48,275 bases of DNA, from positions 1-48,275 of the forward strand of contig CANRFT010000014.1 in assembly GCA_947629955.1 (NCBI GenBank). The letters are read 5' to 3'. A program made the position numbers and the translations under genes. Positions 1 to 9,443 of this stretch are shown in pieces. Positions within the stretch are counted from its first letter, which is position 1. Each line of letters opens with the position of its first letter. The DNA is from an uncultured Oscillospiraceae bacterium (GTDB lineage: Bacteria; Bacillota; Clostridia; Oscillospirales; Oscillospiraceae). The notes below the pieces were generated by a model. That model searched no databases. It saw nothing but the letters and a program-made list of their open reading frames with translations, and was not told the DNA's origin.

Positions 1-44
1 CGTGACGCGTCGCTAGTACCAAAGGGCTATGCCCGTCTAGGAAA

Positions 45-67
45 ATCCCCCGGCTTCGCCGGGGGAT
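45..67 (-). terminator. Rho-independent terminator
   Basis: A perfect GC-rich hairpin (arms ATCCCCCGG and CCGGGGGAT around a short loop) is followed on the minus strand by TTTTCC. It lies 20 bp past the stop of the small Cys-motif gene and is its likely terminator. Confidence 0.75.
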
Positions 68-86
68 CATTAATTGCGCGATCACG

Positions 87-473
87 TTATTCCAGACCGG
101 TCTCCCGGCAGAGCCAGTCCACACACCAGGCCACAATCTTGTCGCAGCCGGCCTTTTTTACCTCCCCACGTGCCAGGATCGACTCCACCAGCGGAGCGCA
201 GTCCACTGCGCCGTGGGCCGCCCGGAACCGGTCGATGAGCTCCAGCCGCCGCGCCTGGGGCAGCCCCAGCCCGCCCATTACGGCCAGCGCCCCCACCAAC
301 GCGCCGCAGGTGAGGCCCTCTCCCATGCCGCCGCCGAAGTTCAGCGTCAGGTCGTATGCCTGCTGCCGGGTGAGGCCCAGTTCCTCCGCGAAGGGTACGA
401 TCACCGATTGGGCGCAGTTGAAATGGACGTCGGTCCTTGCCCGCAGGGCCGCCATGTCCTCATGCCTGGTCAT
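87..473 (-). CDS. C_GCAxxG_C_C family small redox-type protein
   Basis: This 128-residue cytosolic protein shows the spaced cysteine pattern of the C_GCAxxG_C_C family: FNCAQSV near residue 20, GEGLTCGALVGAL near 55, DCAPL near 92, and AGCDKIVAWC near 110. Members are thought to be redox-active or metal-binding, but no reaction is established. There is no signal peptide or membrane segment. It is monocistronic, with a terminator directly downstream and a recognisable promoter upstream. The ATG follows an AGGAGCG-type ribosome site. Family assignment is good; function is unknown. Confidence 0.8.
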   Translation of the reverse strand: MTRHEDMAALRARTDVHFNCAQSVIVPFAEELGLTRQQAYDLTLNFGGGMGEGLTCGALVGALAVMGGLGLPQARRLELIDRFRAAHGAVDCAPLVESILARGEVKKAGCDKIVAWCVDWLCRETGLE

Positions 474-503
474 GGAAATCGCTCCTTTGTATCGTGTGGG
501 GGT

Positions 504-532
504 ATTGTATCATACTTGCGGGGAAAAGGCAA
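504..532 (-). promoter_or_regulatory. Sigma-A-like promoter for the Cys-motif gene
   Basis: On the minus strand, TTGCCT (527-532) and TACAAT (504-509) are separated by 17 bp, about 30 bp upstream of the ATG at 473. Confidence 0.6.
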
Positions 533-582
533 AAGGAAAGAGACGCGGAGGGCACGTCTGACGGTTTGTCCCTGGTAAGCGC

Positions 583-611
583 TTGATTTTTCCTGCTGCT
601 ATCACTATACT
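583..611 (+). promoter_or_regulatory. Sigma-A-like promoter for the SLH/RCC1 protein
   Basis: TTGATT (583-588) and TATACT (606-611) with 17-bp spacing, about 60 bp before the start of the surface protein. Confidence 0.6.
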
Positions 612-674
612 GAAGATACAAGAGTTCTCATGGCTGCTTTTGTGCATGCTCATTCAAAATGAGGAGGAACGCGT

Positions 675-3602
675 ATGCAAAAAAGAATCTTGGTACTGAT
701 CCTGGCCGCCGTCATGGCGATGGCGATGACGCCTGCTGTGAACGCCGCGGAGTCGGATAAGCCTGCAGCGTGGTTCCATGTCCGGTCGGCGGATGATATG
801 GTGGATGCGATTGCGCGCGGTCTGCCGCTGATTGTACTTGAACGCGATATTGATACTGGAACGGAATGGTTCCAGCTCCGCAGTGATGCCAAGATCGACT
901 TGAACGGGCACACTTGGACGGCGGATAGGAGCGGCTTCAGAGGAGACGGAGTGCTGAATGTTTTTGACGGAGCGGAGGTTAATGTATCTGGAGGCGTCAT
1001 CGACAGCGGCGGCCCCGGCAATACCGCCATCCATGTTTTTAAGGGCTCCCTGTCTGTCCAAAATCTGGAGGTGACCGGCAGCGTCGCTTGTAATGAGGGC
1101 AGTACCATTAAAACGATCGAAAACTGCCAGATCGACGCGCTCCAGAGCATCTTGGTCTGGGGCACTCTCCAGCGGCTGCTCCGCAGTACAATCACCTACA
1201 GCGGAAATGACCTTTCTGTCGGAATCACCGTGGGCGTTGATGGTCATGTAGAGGAAATCGACGGGTGCACCGTCAGCAGCGTTGACGGGGGAATATCCTG
1301 CGCGGGTCGGATCGACCGGATTGGCAACTGTACAATCACCGCCATAAACAAGGGCGCGGAGGCAATCTATTTGAGAAGCGGCTATGTGGGCACGGTCAGG
1401 GGCTGTTCCATCAGTAGCACCGATGGTGACGCGATTCGTGTTGGAAATGGGCTGGCAGAGGCGCGGATCGATACGATTTCCGAGTGTACGATCAGCGGTA
1501 TGGTTGGAATCGTGGTTTCACATCTCGCGGCGGTGGATACCGTTGCGGATAATACCATTGCCGGACACTTTCCCGCCTATCTGGAGCCCTACGGGAGGGG
1601 GCTGGAGGTCAACGGGGCTGTCGGCACCCTCTATGGCAATAACTTTGACTGCGATCATATCTTTCTCATGCTCCATCCCGGCGGAACGGTCAGGGGCGTG
1701 ACCTACAATACCACCAACTGCGGCGCATTTATCCATGAGGACGGAGAGACAGGCCTGTTTTACGGGAATACTATCCAGCCGGAGAGCGGCGCCGCTGTTA
1801 CAAACTATGGTGTGATTCACGGTTTTGGAAAAAACACCTATGCCAGCCTTGAAAACAAGGGAACCATTCTCGACTACGGCGGTTTGCCCACCTTCGCCGC
1901 CAGTTACTATAATACCGCCGCCATTACGGACACCGGCGATTTATACGTATGGGGCCGGAACGACACCGGACAAGTGGGTAACGGCGGCCTCTCCACAAAT
2001 CAGATTTCATCCGGCCTGTATGCCTATGCCATGCCCACCAAGGTGCTGAGCCACGCCGCCACGGTGTCCCTCAGCGTTGAGCCCGGCCTGACCGCCGCTA
2101 TTACAGACAACGGCGACCTGTATCTGTGGGGCTATAACTACGCTGGGCAGGTGGGTAATGGCGGCGGCGGAGACCGCACCTATACACAGGGAGACGGAAC
2201 GGTCGCCTACATCCAGAGCACGCCGGTGAAGGTACTGGAGCATGTGACCTATGTCCTCCCCCTGGCCAACGCGGCGGCGGCCATCACAGACAGCGGCGAC
2301 CTGTACACCTGGGGCTGGACCTATATTGACGGCGGCTTCGGCCCCCAGAACACACCGGTCAAGGTCATGAGCGATGTGGTCCAGGTTTATCGCGGCCAGT
2401 TCGAGCATTTCTGGTATGCGGTCACCGCCGGTGGGGAGCTCTATGTCTGGGGCGATCTCCAGTCTCAATCGGTCGATTGGAAGCTGATCGACCCCAAAAT
2501 CACAGAGGCTTCCGTGACTGTGGATGGCAAACCTGTTAGGCATAAGATCGTCACGGAGCCCGCACGGGTGGATTTCCCGTATCGGGTCGCCAAATTCGAC
2601 TTCTCCGGCTCAAATGCCTGCTTCATCACCACGGACGGCGTGTTCTATGAAATTGTGAATGGAAGTCCCTGGTGGGTGGCCGACCATGTGGCCGACATCT
2701 GCCTGGGGGGCAGGTCTGATATGTATTTGACAGACGGCGGTGAGCTGTATCAGCGTTTTGACGGCGGTCAGTGGACGTTGCTTCTTAGCAATGTGGTGGA
2801 CATTCAGGGATCTGGAATCCGCTGGTCTGCCCTGACTGGCGGCGGATCTTTGTACAGCGCGTGGAAATCGGACGGCAGCTCCGAGCCGCTGCTGGAAAAT
2901 GTGGCCGCCATCGTCTCGGACCATACCGCGCTGACCTTTGACGGAGAGTTCTATGCGTGGGGCGATAATCTCTATGGCATCGTCGGGAACGGCACGGTGA
3001 GCGGGTTCAACGGACCGGCTGTTACAGAGCCCTGCCTGGCGCTGAAAGGTGTGGCACTGCCCGGAAGTACCTCCATTGATCCCACAAAACCTGTACTCCC
3101 CACCTTCCCCGACGTGCCCGCCGACGACTGGTACGCCGACGCGGTGAAGTATGTGGCGGAAAACGGCCTGATGAAGGGCGACGAAAACGGCAATTTCAAT
3201 CCCGACAGGGACATCACCCGGGGCGAGGTAGTCACCATGCTGGCCCGCCGGGACGGCGTGGACACCGACGGCGGCACCAACTGGTTCGACAAGGGCATGG
3301 AGTGGTCGGTGGGGGCCGGCGTGTCCGACGGCACCAACCCCACGGTCACCATCACCCGGGAGCAGTTCGCGACGATGCTGTACCGGCTGGAGGGCAGGCC
3401 CGCCGTGGACAAGTCCGTTCTGGACAGCTATCCCGATGCCTCCGACATCCACACCTGGACCGATGTGCCCGAGGCCATGGCCTGGGCGGTGGAGACCGGC
3501 CTTATCGGCGGCACCGACAAAGGTCTGCTGGATCCCCAGGGTCCCGCCAACCGTGCGCAGGCCGCCGCCCTTATGCAGCGCTGGTGTGAGCCCGACAACT
3601 GA
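675..3602 (+). CDS. SLH-anchored surface protein with beta-helix and RCC1-like repeats
   Basis: A 975-residue exported protein. Residues 1-24 form a signal peptide ending near AVNA-AE. Residues of about 60-400 are repetitive and rich in G, T, I and N (turn-like IENCQI, IGNCTI, ISECTI units), which suggests a right-handed beta-helix. About 410-775 hold several RCC1-like blade motifs (TDTGDLYVWGRNDTGQVGNG and variants), predicting a beta-propeller. About 810-975 contain three SLH domains (FPDVPADDWYADAV..., ITREQFATMLYRLEG, NRAQAAALMQRW) that would bind secondary cell-wall polymer. Several propeller blades are degenerate. The ATG follows GAGGAGG. It is a single gene with its own promoter and a downstream hairpin. 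A role in adhesion or surface display is inference. Confidence 0.85.
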   Translation: MQKRILVLILAAVMAMAMTPAVNAAESDKPAAWFHVRSADDMVDAIARGLPLIVLERDIDTGTEWFQLRSDAKIDLNGHTWTADRSGFRGDGVLNVFDGAEVNVSGGVIDSGGPGNTAIHVFKGSLSVQNLEVTGSVACNEGSTIKTIENCQIDALQSILVWGTLQRLLRSTITYSGNDLSVGITVGVDGHVEEIDGCTVSSVDGGISCAGRIDRIGNCTITAINKGAEAIYLRSGYVGTVRGCSISSTDGDAIRVGNGLAEARIDTISECTISGMVGIVVSHLAAVDTVADNTIAGHFPAYLEPYGRGLEVNGAVGTLYGNNFDCDHIFLMLHPGGTVRGVTYNTTNCGAFIHEDGETGLFYGNTIQPESGAAVTNYGVIHGFGKNTYASLENKGTILDYGGLPTFAASYYNTAAITDTGDLYVWGRNDTGQVGNGGLSTNQISSGLYAYAMPTKVLSHAATVSLSVEPGLTAAITDNGDLYLWGYNYAGQVGNGGGGDRTYTQGDGTVAYIQSTPVKVLEHVTYVLPLANAAAAITDSGDLYTWGWTYIDGGFGPQNTPVKVMSDVVQVYRGQFEHFWYAVTAGGELYVWGDLQSQSVDWKLIDPKITEASVTVDGKPVRHKIVTEPARVDFPYRVAKFDFSGSNACFITTDGVFYEIVNGSPWWVADHVADICLGGRSDMYLTDGGELYQRFDGGQWTLLLSNVVDIQGSGIRWSALTGGGSLYSAWKSDGSSEPLLENVAAIVSDHTALTFDGEFYAWGDNLYGIVGNGTVSGFNGPAVTEPCLALKGVALPGSTSIDPTKPVLPTFPDVPADDWYADAVKYVAENGLMKGDENGNFNPDRDITRGEVVTMLARRDGVDTDGGTNWFDKGMEWSVGAGVSDGTNPTVTITREQFATMLYRLEGRPAVDKSVLDSYPDASDIHTWTDVPEAMAWAVETGLIGGTDKGLLDPQGPANRAQAAALMQRWCEPDN

Positions 3603-3616
3603 ACAAACGCATATGC

Positions 3617-3657
3617 GTGAAGAGAGCCGCCTGTCACTGACAGGCGGCTCTCTTCAC
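3617..3657. terminator. Perfect hairpin between convergent genes
   Basis: 20-bp perfect arms (GTGAAGAGAGCCGCCTGTCA and complement) sit between the stop of the plus-strand SLH gene and the stop of minus-strand spoVAC. No long T-run follows on either strand, so it is a probable bidirectional terminator or transcript-stabilising stem. Confidence 0.6.
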
Positions 3658-3659
3658 GT

Positions 3660-4106
3660 TCACAGCTTTTGCGCGACCCACAAAATGATCCCGTACACCA
3701 CGCTCGCGCTGATTCCATATGCCAGCACCGGCCCGGCCACGGTGAACAGCTTGGCGCCTGTGCCGGTGACGAACCCCTCGCTTTTGAACTCCAGGGCAGG
3801 GGAGACCATGGCGTTGGAGAAGCCGGTGATGGGCACCAGGGTCCCCGCGCCGGCCCGCTTGGCGATGTCGTCGAACACGCCCAGGCCGGTGAGCAGGGAG
3901 GCCAGAAAGATGAGGGTGATGGACACCCAGGCGGCGGCGGAGTCCCGGTCGGCGCCCATGCTCTGATAGAGGGTCAGCAGGCCCTGGCCGCCGGCGCAGA
4001 TGGCGCCGCCCACGGCGAAGGCCCACAGCATATCCTTCCAGATGGGGGAGGGGCTGGCCTTGGAGCTGACGTACCGGTTGTAATCCTGATCGGACATTTT
4101 TTTCAT
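3660..4106 (-). CDS. spoVAC: Stage V sporulation protein AC (SpoVAC)
   Basis: 148 residues, the usual SpoVAC length. Recognisable family segments are FAVGGAICAGGQGLL, LLTGLGVFDDIAKRAGAGT, VPITGFSNAMVSPALEFKSE and GFVTGTGAKLF, with several hydrophobic inner-membrane helices. In spore formers, SpoVA proteins form the channel that moves dipicolinic acid and calcium into the forespore and out on germination; SpoVAC is also reported to be mechanosensitive. The chosen ATG has an AGGTGAG site just upstream; longer reading upstream overlaps the MATE gene in another frame. The SpoVAD and SpoVAE partners are not beside it here. It lies 43 bp after the MATE gene. Confidence 0.88.
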   Translation of the reverse strand: MKKMSDQDYNRYVSSKASPSPIWKDMLWAFAVGGAICAGGQGLLTLYQSMGADRDSAAAWVSITLIFLASLLTGLGVFDDIAKRAGAGTLVPITGFSNAMVSPALEFKSEGFVTGTGAKLFTVAGPVLAYGISASVVYGIILWVAQKL

Positions 4107-4149
4107 GGGAAACTCACCTCTGCGGGCAGTATTCCCAGAAACGGCGGGA

Positions 4150-5604
4150 TTATCCGGTGGTCGATTTTTCGTGCTCCTCGGCCAGACTGCGGTGGCCCAG
4201 CCCCCGGACGCGGTAGTAGAGGAGGGTGAACACGCTGCACACCAGCCATCCGGCAGGGTAGCCCATGGCCAGGGGCAGCAGGGCGTTGTGGGTGAGCCGG
4301 GCCACGAGGAACAGGTAGATCTGACGGAACACCACGAAGGAGCCCAGCATGATGAACATAGGGGCCTTGCTGTCCCCGGCTCCCCGGAGGGCTCCGGCGT
4401 AGATCTGGTTGACGCAGCACAGCACATAGAAGGGGGTGAGCGACCGGAGGAACAGGGCGCCGTACTCCACCACCTCGGGGGACTTGTCTTGGTCGATAAA
4501 GAAGGTGACCACCTGGGGGGCGGTGAGGATGACCAGAGCGGAGACGATCACGGTGACCACCATGGACATGGCCAGGGAGACCCGGACGCCCTGTTTGGCC
4601 CGGTGGGGCTGGCCGCTGCCCAGGTTCTGGCCCACGAAGGTGGTGGCCGCCAGGGAGATGGACTGCATGGGCAGGAAGATGAGCTGGTCCACCTTGGAGT
4701 AGGCGGTCCAGCCGCCGGTGCTGCCGGGGGCCGCGCCGAAGATGTAGGACTGGACGATCACGTTGGAGAAGGAGGTCACCGCCATCTGGAGGGCGGCGGG
4801 GATGCCCACCCGGATGATCTGGCCCAGCAGGTCCATGTGGAGCTTCAGCTTGCGGAGGGACAGCCGGATGCTGGACCTGGCCCGGAACAGAGTCCACATG
4901 GTGAGGACGGCGGAGATCCCCTGGGCGATGATGGTGGCCCAGGCCACCGCCTGCACGCCGTACAGGGCTCGCTCCGCCGGGTCACTGGGGGAGAAGCAGA
5001 TGACGAACACCAGGTCCAGCACGGTATTGAGCACGGCGGTGACCACCAGGAAGTAGAAGGGGCGCCTGGAGTCCCCCACCGCCCGGAGGACAGCGGCCCC
5101 CATGTTGTAGAACAGCAGGCCGGCCATTCCGGCAAAGTAGATGGTGAGATAGGCTTTGGACTCGGGGAACACGTTGTCCGGGATGTTCATGAGCCGGAGC
5201 ATGAAGGGGGTCATCACCAGGCCCAGCGCGGTGAACGCCACCGTCAGGATAAAGGTGAGGACGATGGAGGTGTGGACCGCGTCGCTGACCCGGTCGTCCT
5301 TTTTGGCGCCGTAGTACTGGGAGATGACCACTCCCGCGCCGCTGGACAGCCCCATAAAGGATCCGATGAGCATGTTCACGATGGGGGCCACGGTCCCCAC
5401 GGCGGAGAAGGCGGCGTCGCCCACATAGTTGCCCACCACCCAGGTGTCCACCATATTGTACAGCTGCTGGAACAGATTGCCCACCAGCAGGGGCAGGGAA
5501 AACATCAGAATATGTTTGAATACACTGCCCTCGGTCATGTCCACGTCGTGGCTCTTGACCCGGGGGGCGGGAGACTGCTGGGACTGTTTTTCGATTTCTT
5601 CCAC
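4150..5604 (-). CDS. MATE family multidrug/cation antiporter
   Basis: 484 residues with twelve predicted membrane helices in two MATE repeats. Repeat 1 opens with MFSLPLLVGNLFQQLYNMVD and contains the typical NTVLDLVFV segment; repeat 2 contains GIPAALQMAVTSFSNVIVQS. MATE carriers export cationic drugs or metabolites in exchange for Na+ or H+. The N terminus carries a hydrophilic extension of about 28 residues. The gene lies only 36 bp after the SLH glycosidase gene, so the two may be co-transcribed, with spoVAC following. Substrate cannot be deduced. Confidence 0.88.
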   Translation of the reverse strand: MEEIEKQSQQSPAPRVKSHDVDMTEGSVFKHILMFSLPLLVGNLFQQLYNMVDTWVVGNYVGDAAFSAVGTVAPIVNMLIGSFMGLSSGAGVVISQYYGAKKDDRVSDAVHTSIVLTFILTVAFTALGLVMTPFMLRLMNIPDNVFPESKAYLTIYFAGMAGLLFYNMGAAVLRAVGDSRRPFYFLVVTAVLNTVLDLVFVICFSPSDPAERALYGVQAVAWATIIAQGISAVLTMWTLFRARSSIRLSLRKLKLHMDLLGQIIRVGIPAALQMAVTSFSNVIVQSYIFGAAPGSTGGWTAYSKVDQLIFLPMQSISLAATTFVGQNLGSGQPHRAKQGVRVSLAMSMVVTVIVSALVILTAPQVVTFFIDQDKSPEVVEYGALFLRSLTPFYVLCCVNQIYAGALRGAGDSKAPMFIMLGSFVVFRQIYLFLVARLTHNALLPLAMGYPAGWLVCSVFTLLYYRVRGLGHRSLAEEHEKSTTG

Positions 5605-5640
5605 GGGATCGCTTCCTCTATCTGTTTAAAAGTCGAGTTA

Positions 5641-7995
5641 TCACCAGGACCGCTGGAAGAAACGCGCCAGCAGGACCACCATCTCCGCCCGGGAGGCGTC
5701 GCCCTGGGGGTCCAGCCTGCCGTCGTCGGTGCCGGTGATGATGCCGGTCTCCACCGCCCAGGCCATGGCCTGAGGGAGATCCTCCCAGTCGGAGTGGATG
5801 GCCCCGGCGTCAGGATAGCCGTCCAGCAGGCCGGGGTCCGCGGAGGGCCTTCCGGCCACCCGGTAGAGCATGACAGCCATCTGCTCCCGGGTGATGGTGG
5901 CCTCCGGATTGGTGCCGTCGGACACGCCCCGGGCCACCGCCCAGTCCATCCCCGGCTGATACCAGGGGTCGGCGCCGGCGGTGTCCACGCCCGCCTGACG
6001 GGCCAGGAGGGTCATCATCATCCCCCGTGTGGTGGTCATATCGGGGGAGAAGGTGGTGGCGGTGGTGCCGGTCATGAGCTTATGCTGTACGGCGTAGCGC
6101 ACCGCGTCGGTGTACCAGCTGTGGATGGGCACGTCGGTAAAGGGCACGCCGTTATACACCGTCACCTTGACGCTCACCGTTCTGCCCCCGGCGGAGGCGG
6201 TGATGGTCCCGGACACATTGGCGTCGGCGGCGGTGAACCGGCCCTGCCCGTCGATGGTCCCGAGGTCCGCGTCCGCCTGCCAGGTCACGTTTTCGTCGCC
6301 CATGGCCACGGGCAGGTTATACCACGTGCCGGAGGCGGTGAGGTCCACGCTGGCCCCCGGCTCCAGGGTCAGGGACGAGGCCGCGCCGCCGTCCTGACGG
6401 GTCACGGCCAGGGTACTGAGGGTATCGGTCACCCGGACGGGCAGGGGATCGCCGCCGGCGCTGATCTGATAGGTCCCGGCAGCCGTGCCGGCGGTGTAGA
6501 CGGCGGACAGTCCGCTGCCGGCGATGGTCCCGCCCTCGGCGGTCCAGGCGGGGGAGGTCCCGTCCGCGGAGGTGCCGGCGGCGTCATAGGCCTTGGCGGT
6601 CACATCCAGGCTGGCCCCGGTGAGCGCCACCTGGGTATCGCTGGCAAGATAATAGCCGGGGTCCAGGATGGCGCTGCCCGCCGGGACGGTGAGCAGGATG
6701 GCGTTGTTCACCGAGCGCTGGCTGCCGCCGGAGGGCCGGTTGAGCACCGTGAAGGAGGAGCTGCCCGGCAGGGTGGCGCCGATGGTGGTGGAGCCGCCCC
6801 CGTCCAGGGCGGCGGCGGTCACGCAGCCAAGCTCCTGGAGCCGCTGGGCCACCTGGGCGTAGGTGGCGCCCACGGAATGGCCCTTCTGCCGCCCGTCGAT
6901 GGTATAGAACACCGCCGTGCCGTCGGCCTTGATGCCGATGGCGGTGTAGGGGTTGGAGGCGGTGGGCAGATTGGACACGATCTGGCCGCCGCGCAGAAGG
7001 GAGTACAGGCCGCTGACGCCGTACTCCGCCTCCTCCCAGCGCTGGCTGGCCCCGCTGACGGTGACGGTGACCAGGTCGCCGGGGCGGAGGTCCCGCAGGC
7101 CGGTGAGCAGCTTGTCATTGCCGCCGTACACGTTGGCGTAGAGCATGTACCGGCCCTCGGCCAACACGCCGTTGAAGGTGTCGCCGGCGGCGGTGTCGCA
7201 GATGCGCTCCACGGCGAAGGTCAGCGAGCAGTCCATGGTCATCACGCCGCCGGACACCGGGGTGAGGGTGATGGCGACGCAGTCCATGGAGGAGCTCTTG
7301 TTCACCCGCGTGTTGAAGTCCCCGTTGTAAAGGTATAGGCCGCCCAGGTCGTCGCTGTTGCGCAGGGCGTTGAAGCCGGCGATGGGCTGGCGGTACGGGG
7401 TGACCACCGGGATGCCCTCCGGGTCGGCCGGCGGCTCGCTCTCCCCCTCCGCCGGCTCTCCGGGCGCGGGCTCTGACGGCTCAGGGTACTGGAAGGTGGT
7501 GGTCTGCCAGGAGGCGGTCTTGACGGGGACGCTCTCGTCGATGAACACATGGCCGTCCCCGGTGAAGCCCACCATGGCGTAGTTGTAAAGGTCCAGGGAG
7601 CGGACCACGCCGTCGGTCATCAGGGTGCCCACGATGGTGCTGTCGGGATTGAAGAAGCCTCCGTTGATCGCGCCCACCACCCGAAGGCCCTGGCGCTCCA
7701 CGGCGGCGGCCGCCGCGGATACGGTGCTGGAGCTGGTCACATAGGCGCCGCCGTAGACCATCGGGGTCACGCTGCCGCCGGGGGTGTAGGTTATGTAGTG
7801 CTCGGCGCGCAGGTCGCTTTTGGAGGCCGACCACATGTACCGGCTGGTGAGGGTGGTTCCCTGGGCCAGGGTGACGGACCGATCCGTCAAATTGGAGCCC
7901 AGGGCCTGGGAGGCGGAAACGGGCTGGGCCGCCGTGAACAGGATAAACAGAGCGAGGGCGGCCGCGGTCAGCCGCCGGATGGCATTGGATCTCAT
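5641..7995 (-). CDS. SLH-anchored phosphodiester glycosidase (NAGPA domain) protein
   Basis: 784 residues. A signal peptide (about 1-28, ending VSAS) precedes a domain with the NAGPA/phosphodiester glycosidase signatures VVGAINGGFFNPDSTIVG, SKSSSMDCVAITLTP-like text and AALDGGGSTTIGATLPG. A hydrophilic, Pro/Glu-rich linker occurs around 170-195. After the enzyme domain come Ig-like beta segments (about 440-620), then three SLH domains (VPFTDVPIHSWYTDAVRY onwards). Relatives remove covering sugars or cleave phosphodiester-linked glycans; here a cell-wall or teichoic-acid-type substrate is inference. The ATG has an AAGGAGGTC site. SLH pattern matches that of the protein at 675-3602. Confidence 0.85.
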   Translation of the reverse strand: MRSNAIRRLTAAALALFILFTAAQPVSASQALGSNLTDRSVTLAQGTTLTSRYMWSASKSDLRAEHYITYTPGGSVTPMVYGGAYVTSSSTVSAAAAAVERQGLRVVGAINGGFFNPDSTIVGTLMTDGVVRSLDLYNYAMVGFTGDGHVFIDESVPVKTASWQTTTFQYPEPSEPAPGEPAEGESEPPADPEGIPVVTPYRQPIAGFNALRNSDDLGGLYLYNGDFNTRVNKSSSMDCVAITLTPVSGGVMTMDCSLTFAVERICDTAAGDTFNGVLAEGRYMLYANVYGGNDKLLTGLRDLRPGDLVTVTVSGASQRWEEAEYGVSGLYSLLRGGQIVSNLPTASNPYTAIGIKADGTAVFYTIDGRQKGHSVGATYAQVAQRLQELGCVTAAALDGGGSTTIGATLPGSSSFTVLNRPSGGSQRSVNNAILLTVPAGSAILDPGYYLASDTQVALTGASLDVTAKAYDAAGTSADGTSPAWTAEGGTIAGSGLSAVYTAGTAAGTYQISAGGDPLPVRVTDTLSTLAVTRQDGGAASSLTLEPGASVDLTASGTWYNLPVAMGDENVTWQADADLGTIDGQGRFTAADANVSGTITASAGGRTVSVKVTVYNGVPFTDVPIHSWYTDAVRYAVQHKLMTGTTATTFSPDMTTTRGMMMTLLARQAGVDTAGADPWYQPGMDWAVARGVSDGTNPEATITREQMAVMLYRVAGRPSADPGLLDGYPDAGAIHSDWEDLPQAMAWAVETGIITGTDDGRLDPQGDASRAEMVVLLARFFQRSW

Positions 7996-8036
7996 GGGGA
8001 CCTCCTTTGGAAGGGGAAACTGACACAGTATCTGAT

Positions 8037-8065
8037 ATCATAGCACAGACCCTTCCGCTTTGCAA
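8037..8065 (-). promoter_or_regulatory. Sigma-A-like promoter for the SLH glycosidase
   Basis: On the minus strand TTGCAA (8060-8065) and TATGAT (8037-8042) are 17 bp apart. The -35 box lies inside the loop of the hairpin at 8048-8075. Confidence 0.55.
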
Positions 8066-8075
8066 CGGAAGGGTC
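8048..8075 (-). terminator. Terminator-like hairpin after hemW
   Basis: Arms GACCCTTCCG and CGGAAGGGTC enclose an 8-nt loop 16 bp past the hemW stop. The T-tract is weak on the minus strand (GTCTGTGCT). It overlaps the promoter of the following gene. Confidence 0.5.
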
Positions 8076-8090
8076 TTCCTGTTTTGGGAG

Positions 8091-9296
8091 TCACTGGCCT
8101 TTGGAGCCCATGGGGTCGGCTCGGAGCCGCTCCAGGGTGTTGGCCAGGGAGTTGGCCTCCTGCTTTTCCAGAAGCTCGCCGATGAGCCGGTTGGATAAGA
8201 GGAAGCCCTCCGGGGTAAAATGCCAGCGTCGGCCCGAGCGGGTGGCCCAGCCCCTCTGCTCATATTCCGCCAGCTTTGCCGCGATGGGGTCGAAATTCAT
8301 GTAATACTCCCGGCGGTACTCCCACTCCTCGATGCCGTGGGTGGTGCGCATGCGGAGCATCAGGTACTCGTTGCCCCGCTCCCGCTGGGGGATGCGGTCC
8401 ATCTCGTCCAGCAGCCTGTCCCCCTCCAGCACGCCCCGGATGTAGCCGTCCACGCTGCGCACGAAGGAGTAGCGGCAGCCGCCGAAATCGGAGTGGGCGG
8501 CGGCCCCCAGCCCCACATAGGGCTCGCCCATCCAGTATTTCAGATTGTGCCGGGACTGATACCCCGGCCTTGCGAAATTAGAGATCTCGTACTGTTCATA
8601 GCCCGCCTCGGCCAGCCGCTCCACCGTCCACAGATAACGGTTGGCCTGCTCGTCGTCGTCCGGGAGGACTAAGCCCTCCGCCACCCGCTTCGCCAGCGGG
8701 GTGCCCTCCTCCACCGTGAGCCCGTAGCAGGACAGGTGCTCCGGCTCCAGGGCCAGGGCGTCCTGCACGCTCTGGATCCAACTCTCCGCGGTCTGCCCCG
8801 GCAGGCCGCAGATCAGATCCAGGTTCAGGTTTTTGATCTTGGCCTTCCGGGCGGCGGCCACCGCCTCTTTCACCTGATAGAACTTGTGGGGGCGGCCCAC
8901 CGCCTCCAGCTCGTCGTCGTTGGAGGACTGCATCCCCAGGGACAGCCGGTTCACCCCCGCACGGCGCAGCCGCACCAGGGTCTTGTAGTCGGCGCTGTCC
9001 GGGTTGGCCTCCAGGGTGATCTCCGCGTCCCGGGACACGTTGAACCGCTTCTTCACGGCGGAGAGCAGCTCCCGCAGGCGCTTTTCCCCGTACCAGGTGG
9101 GGGTGCCCCCGCCGATGTAGACGCTGTTCACCACCTGCTTTTTGGCCAGGGGGGCGGTCTCCGCGATGTGCCTGAGCAGGGCTTTCTGATAGTCGTCCAT
9201 GCGGTCGGCGCAGTTGGCCACGGAGTAGAAGTCGCAGTAGTCGCACTTGCTCCGGCAGAAGGGGATATGCAGATACAGGCCCAAAGTATTGCCCAT
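8091..9296 (-). CDS. hemW: Radical SAM heme chaperone HemW
   Basis: 401 residues. The N terminus has the HemW-type radical SAM cluster motif (YLHIPFCRSKCDYCDFYS), followed by VYIGGGTPTWYG, ITLEANPDS, GVNRLSLGMQS and NLDLICGLPGQ, all diagnostic of the HemN/HemW family. The cluster segment CxxxCxxCxF with a further Cys after the last position favours HemW, a heme-inserting chaperone, over the oxidase HemN, but automated annotation often confuses the two. The C terminus has the HemN-type winged-helix region. The ATG has a GGAGGC site. Intergenic DNA upstream holds promoters in both directions. Confidence 0.88.
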   Translation of the reverse strand: MGNTLGLYLHIPFCRSKCDYCDFYSVANCADRMDDYQKALLRHIAETAPLAKKQVVNSVYIGGGTPTWYGEKRLRELLSAVKKRFNVSRDAEITLEANPDSADYKTLVRLRRAGVNRLSLGMQSSNDDELEAVGRPHKFYQVKEAVAAARKAKIKNLNLDLICGLPGQTAESWIQSVQDALALEPEHLSCYGLTVEEGTPLAKRVAEGLVLPDDDEQANRYLWTVERLAEAGYEQYEISNFARPGYQSRHNLKYWMGEPYVGLGAAAHSDFGGCRYSFVRSVDGYIRGVLEGDRLLDEMDRIPQRERGNEYLMLRMRTTHGIEEWEYRREYYMNFDPIAAKLAEYEQRGWATRSGRRWHFTPEGFLLSNRLIGELLEKQEANSLANTLERLRADPMGSKGQ

Positions 9297-9443
9297 AGGG
9301 AAGCCTCCTTTCCCGTAATGGGGACGCGACGGTGGGCAGTATCATAATTATACCCCTTTTTTTCCCGTCTTGCAATCCCGGCGGGCGGATTTCGACGGAA
9401 AACCTCAAATATGATTTTGAAAATCATTTCTTATAATTTTAAC

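Noticed and set aside
4105-7338. Long plus-strand open frame of over 1000 codons opposite the MATE and glycosidase genes
   Set aside because: A product of high GC content; His/Gly-rich, low-complexity and antisense to two well-recognised genes.
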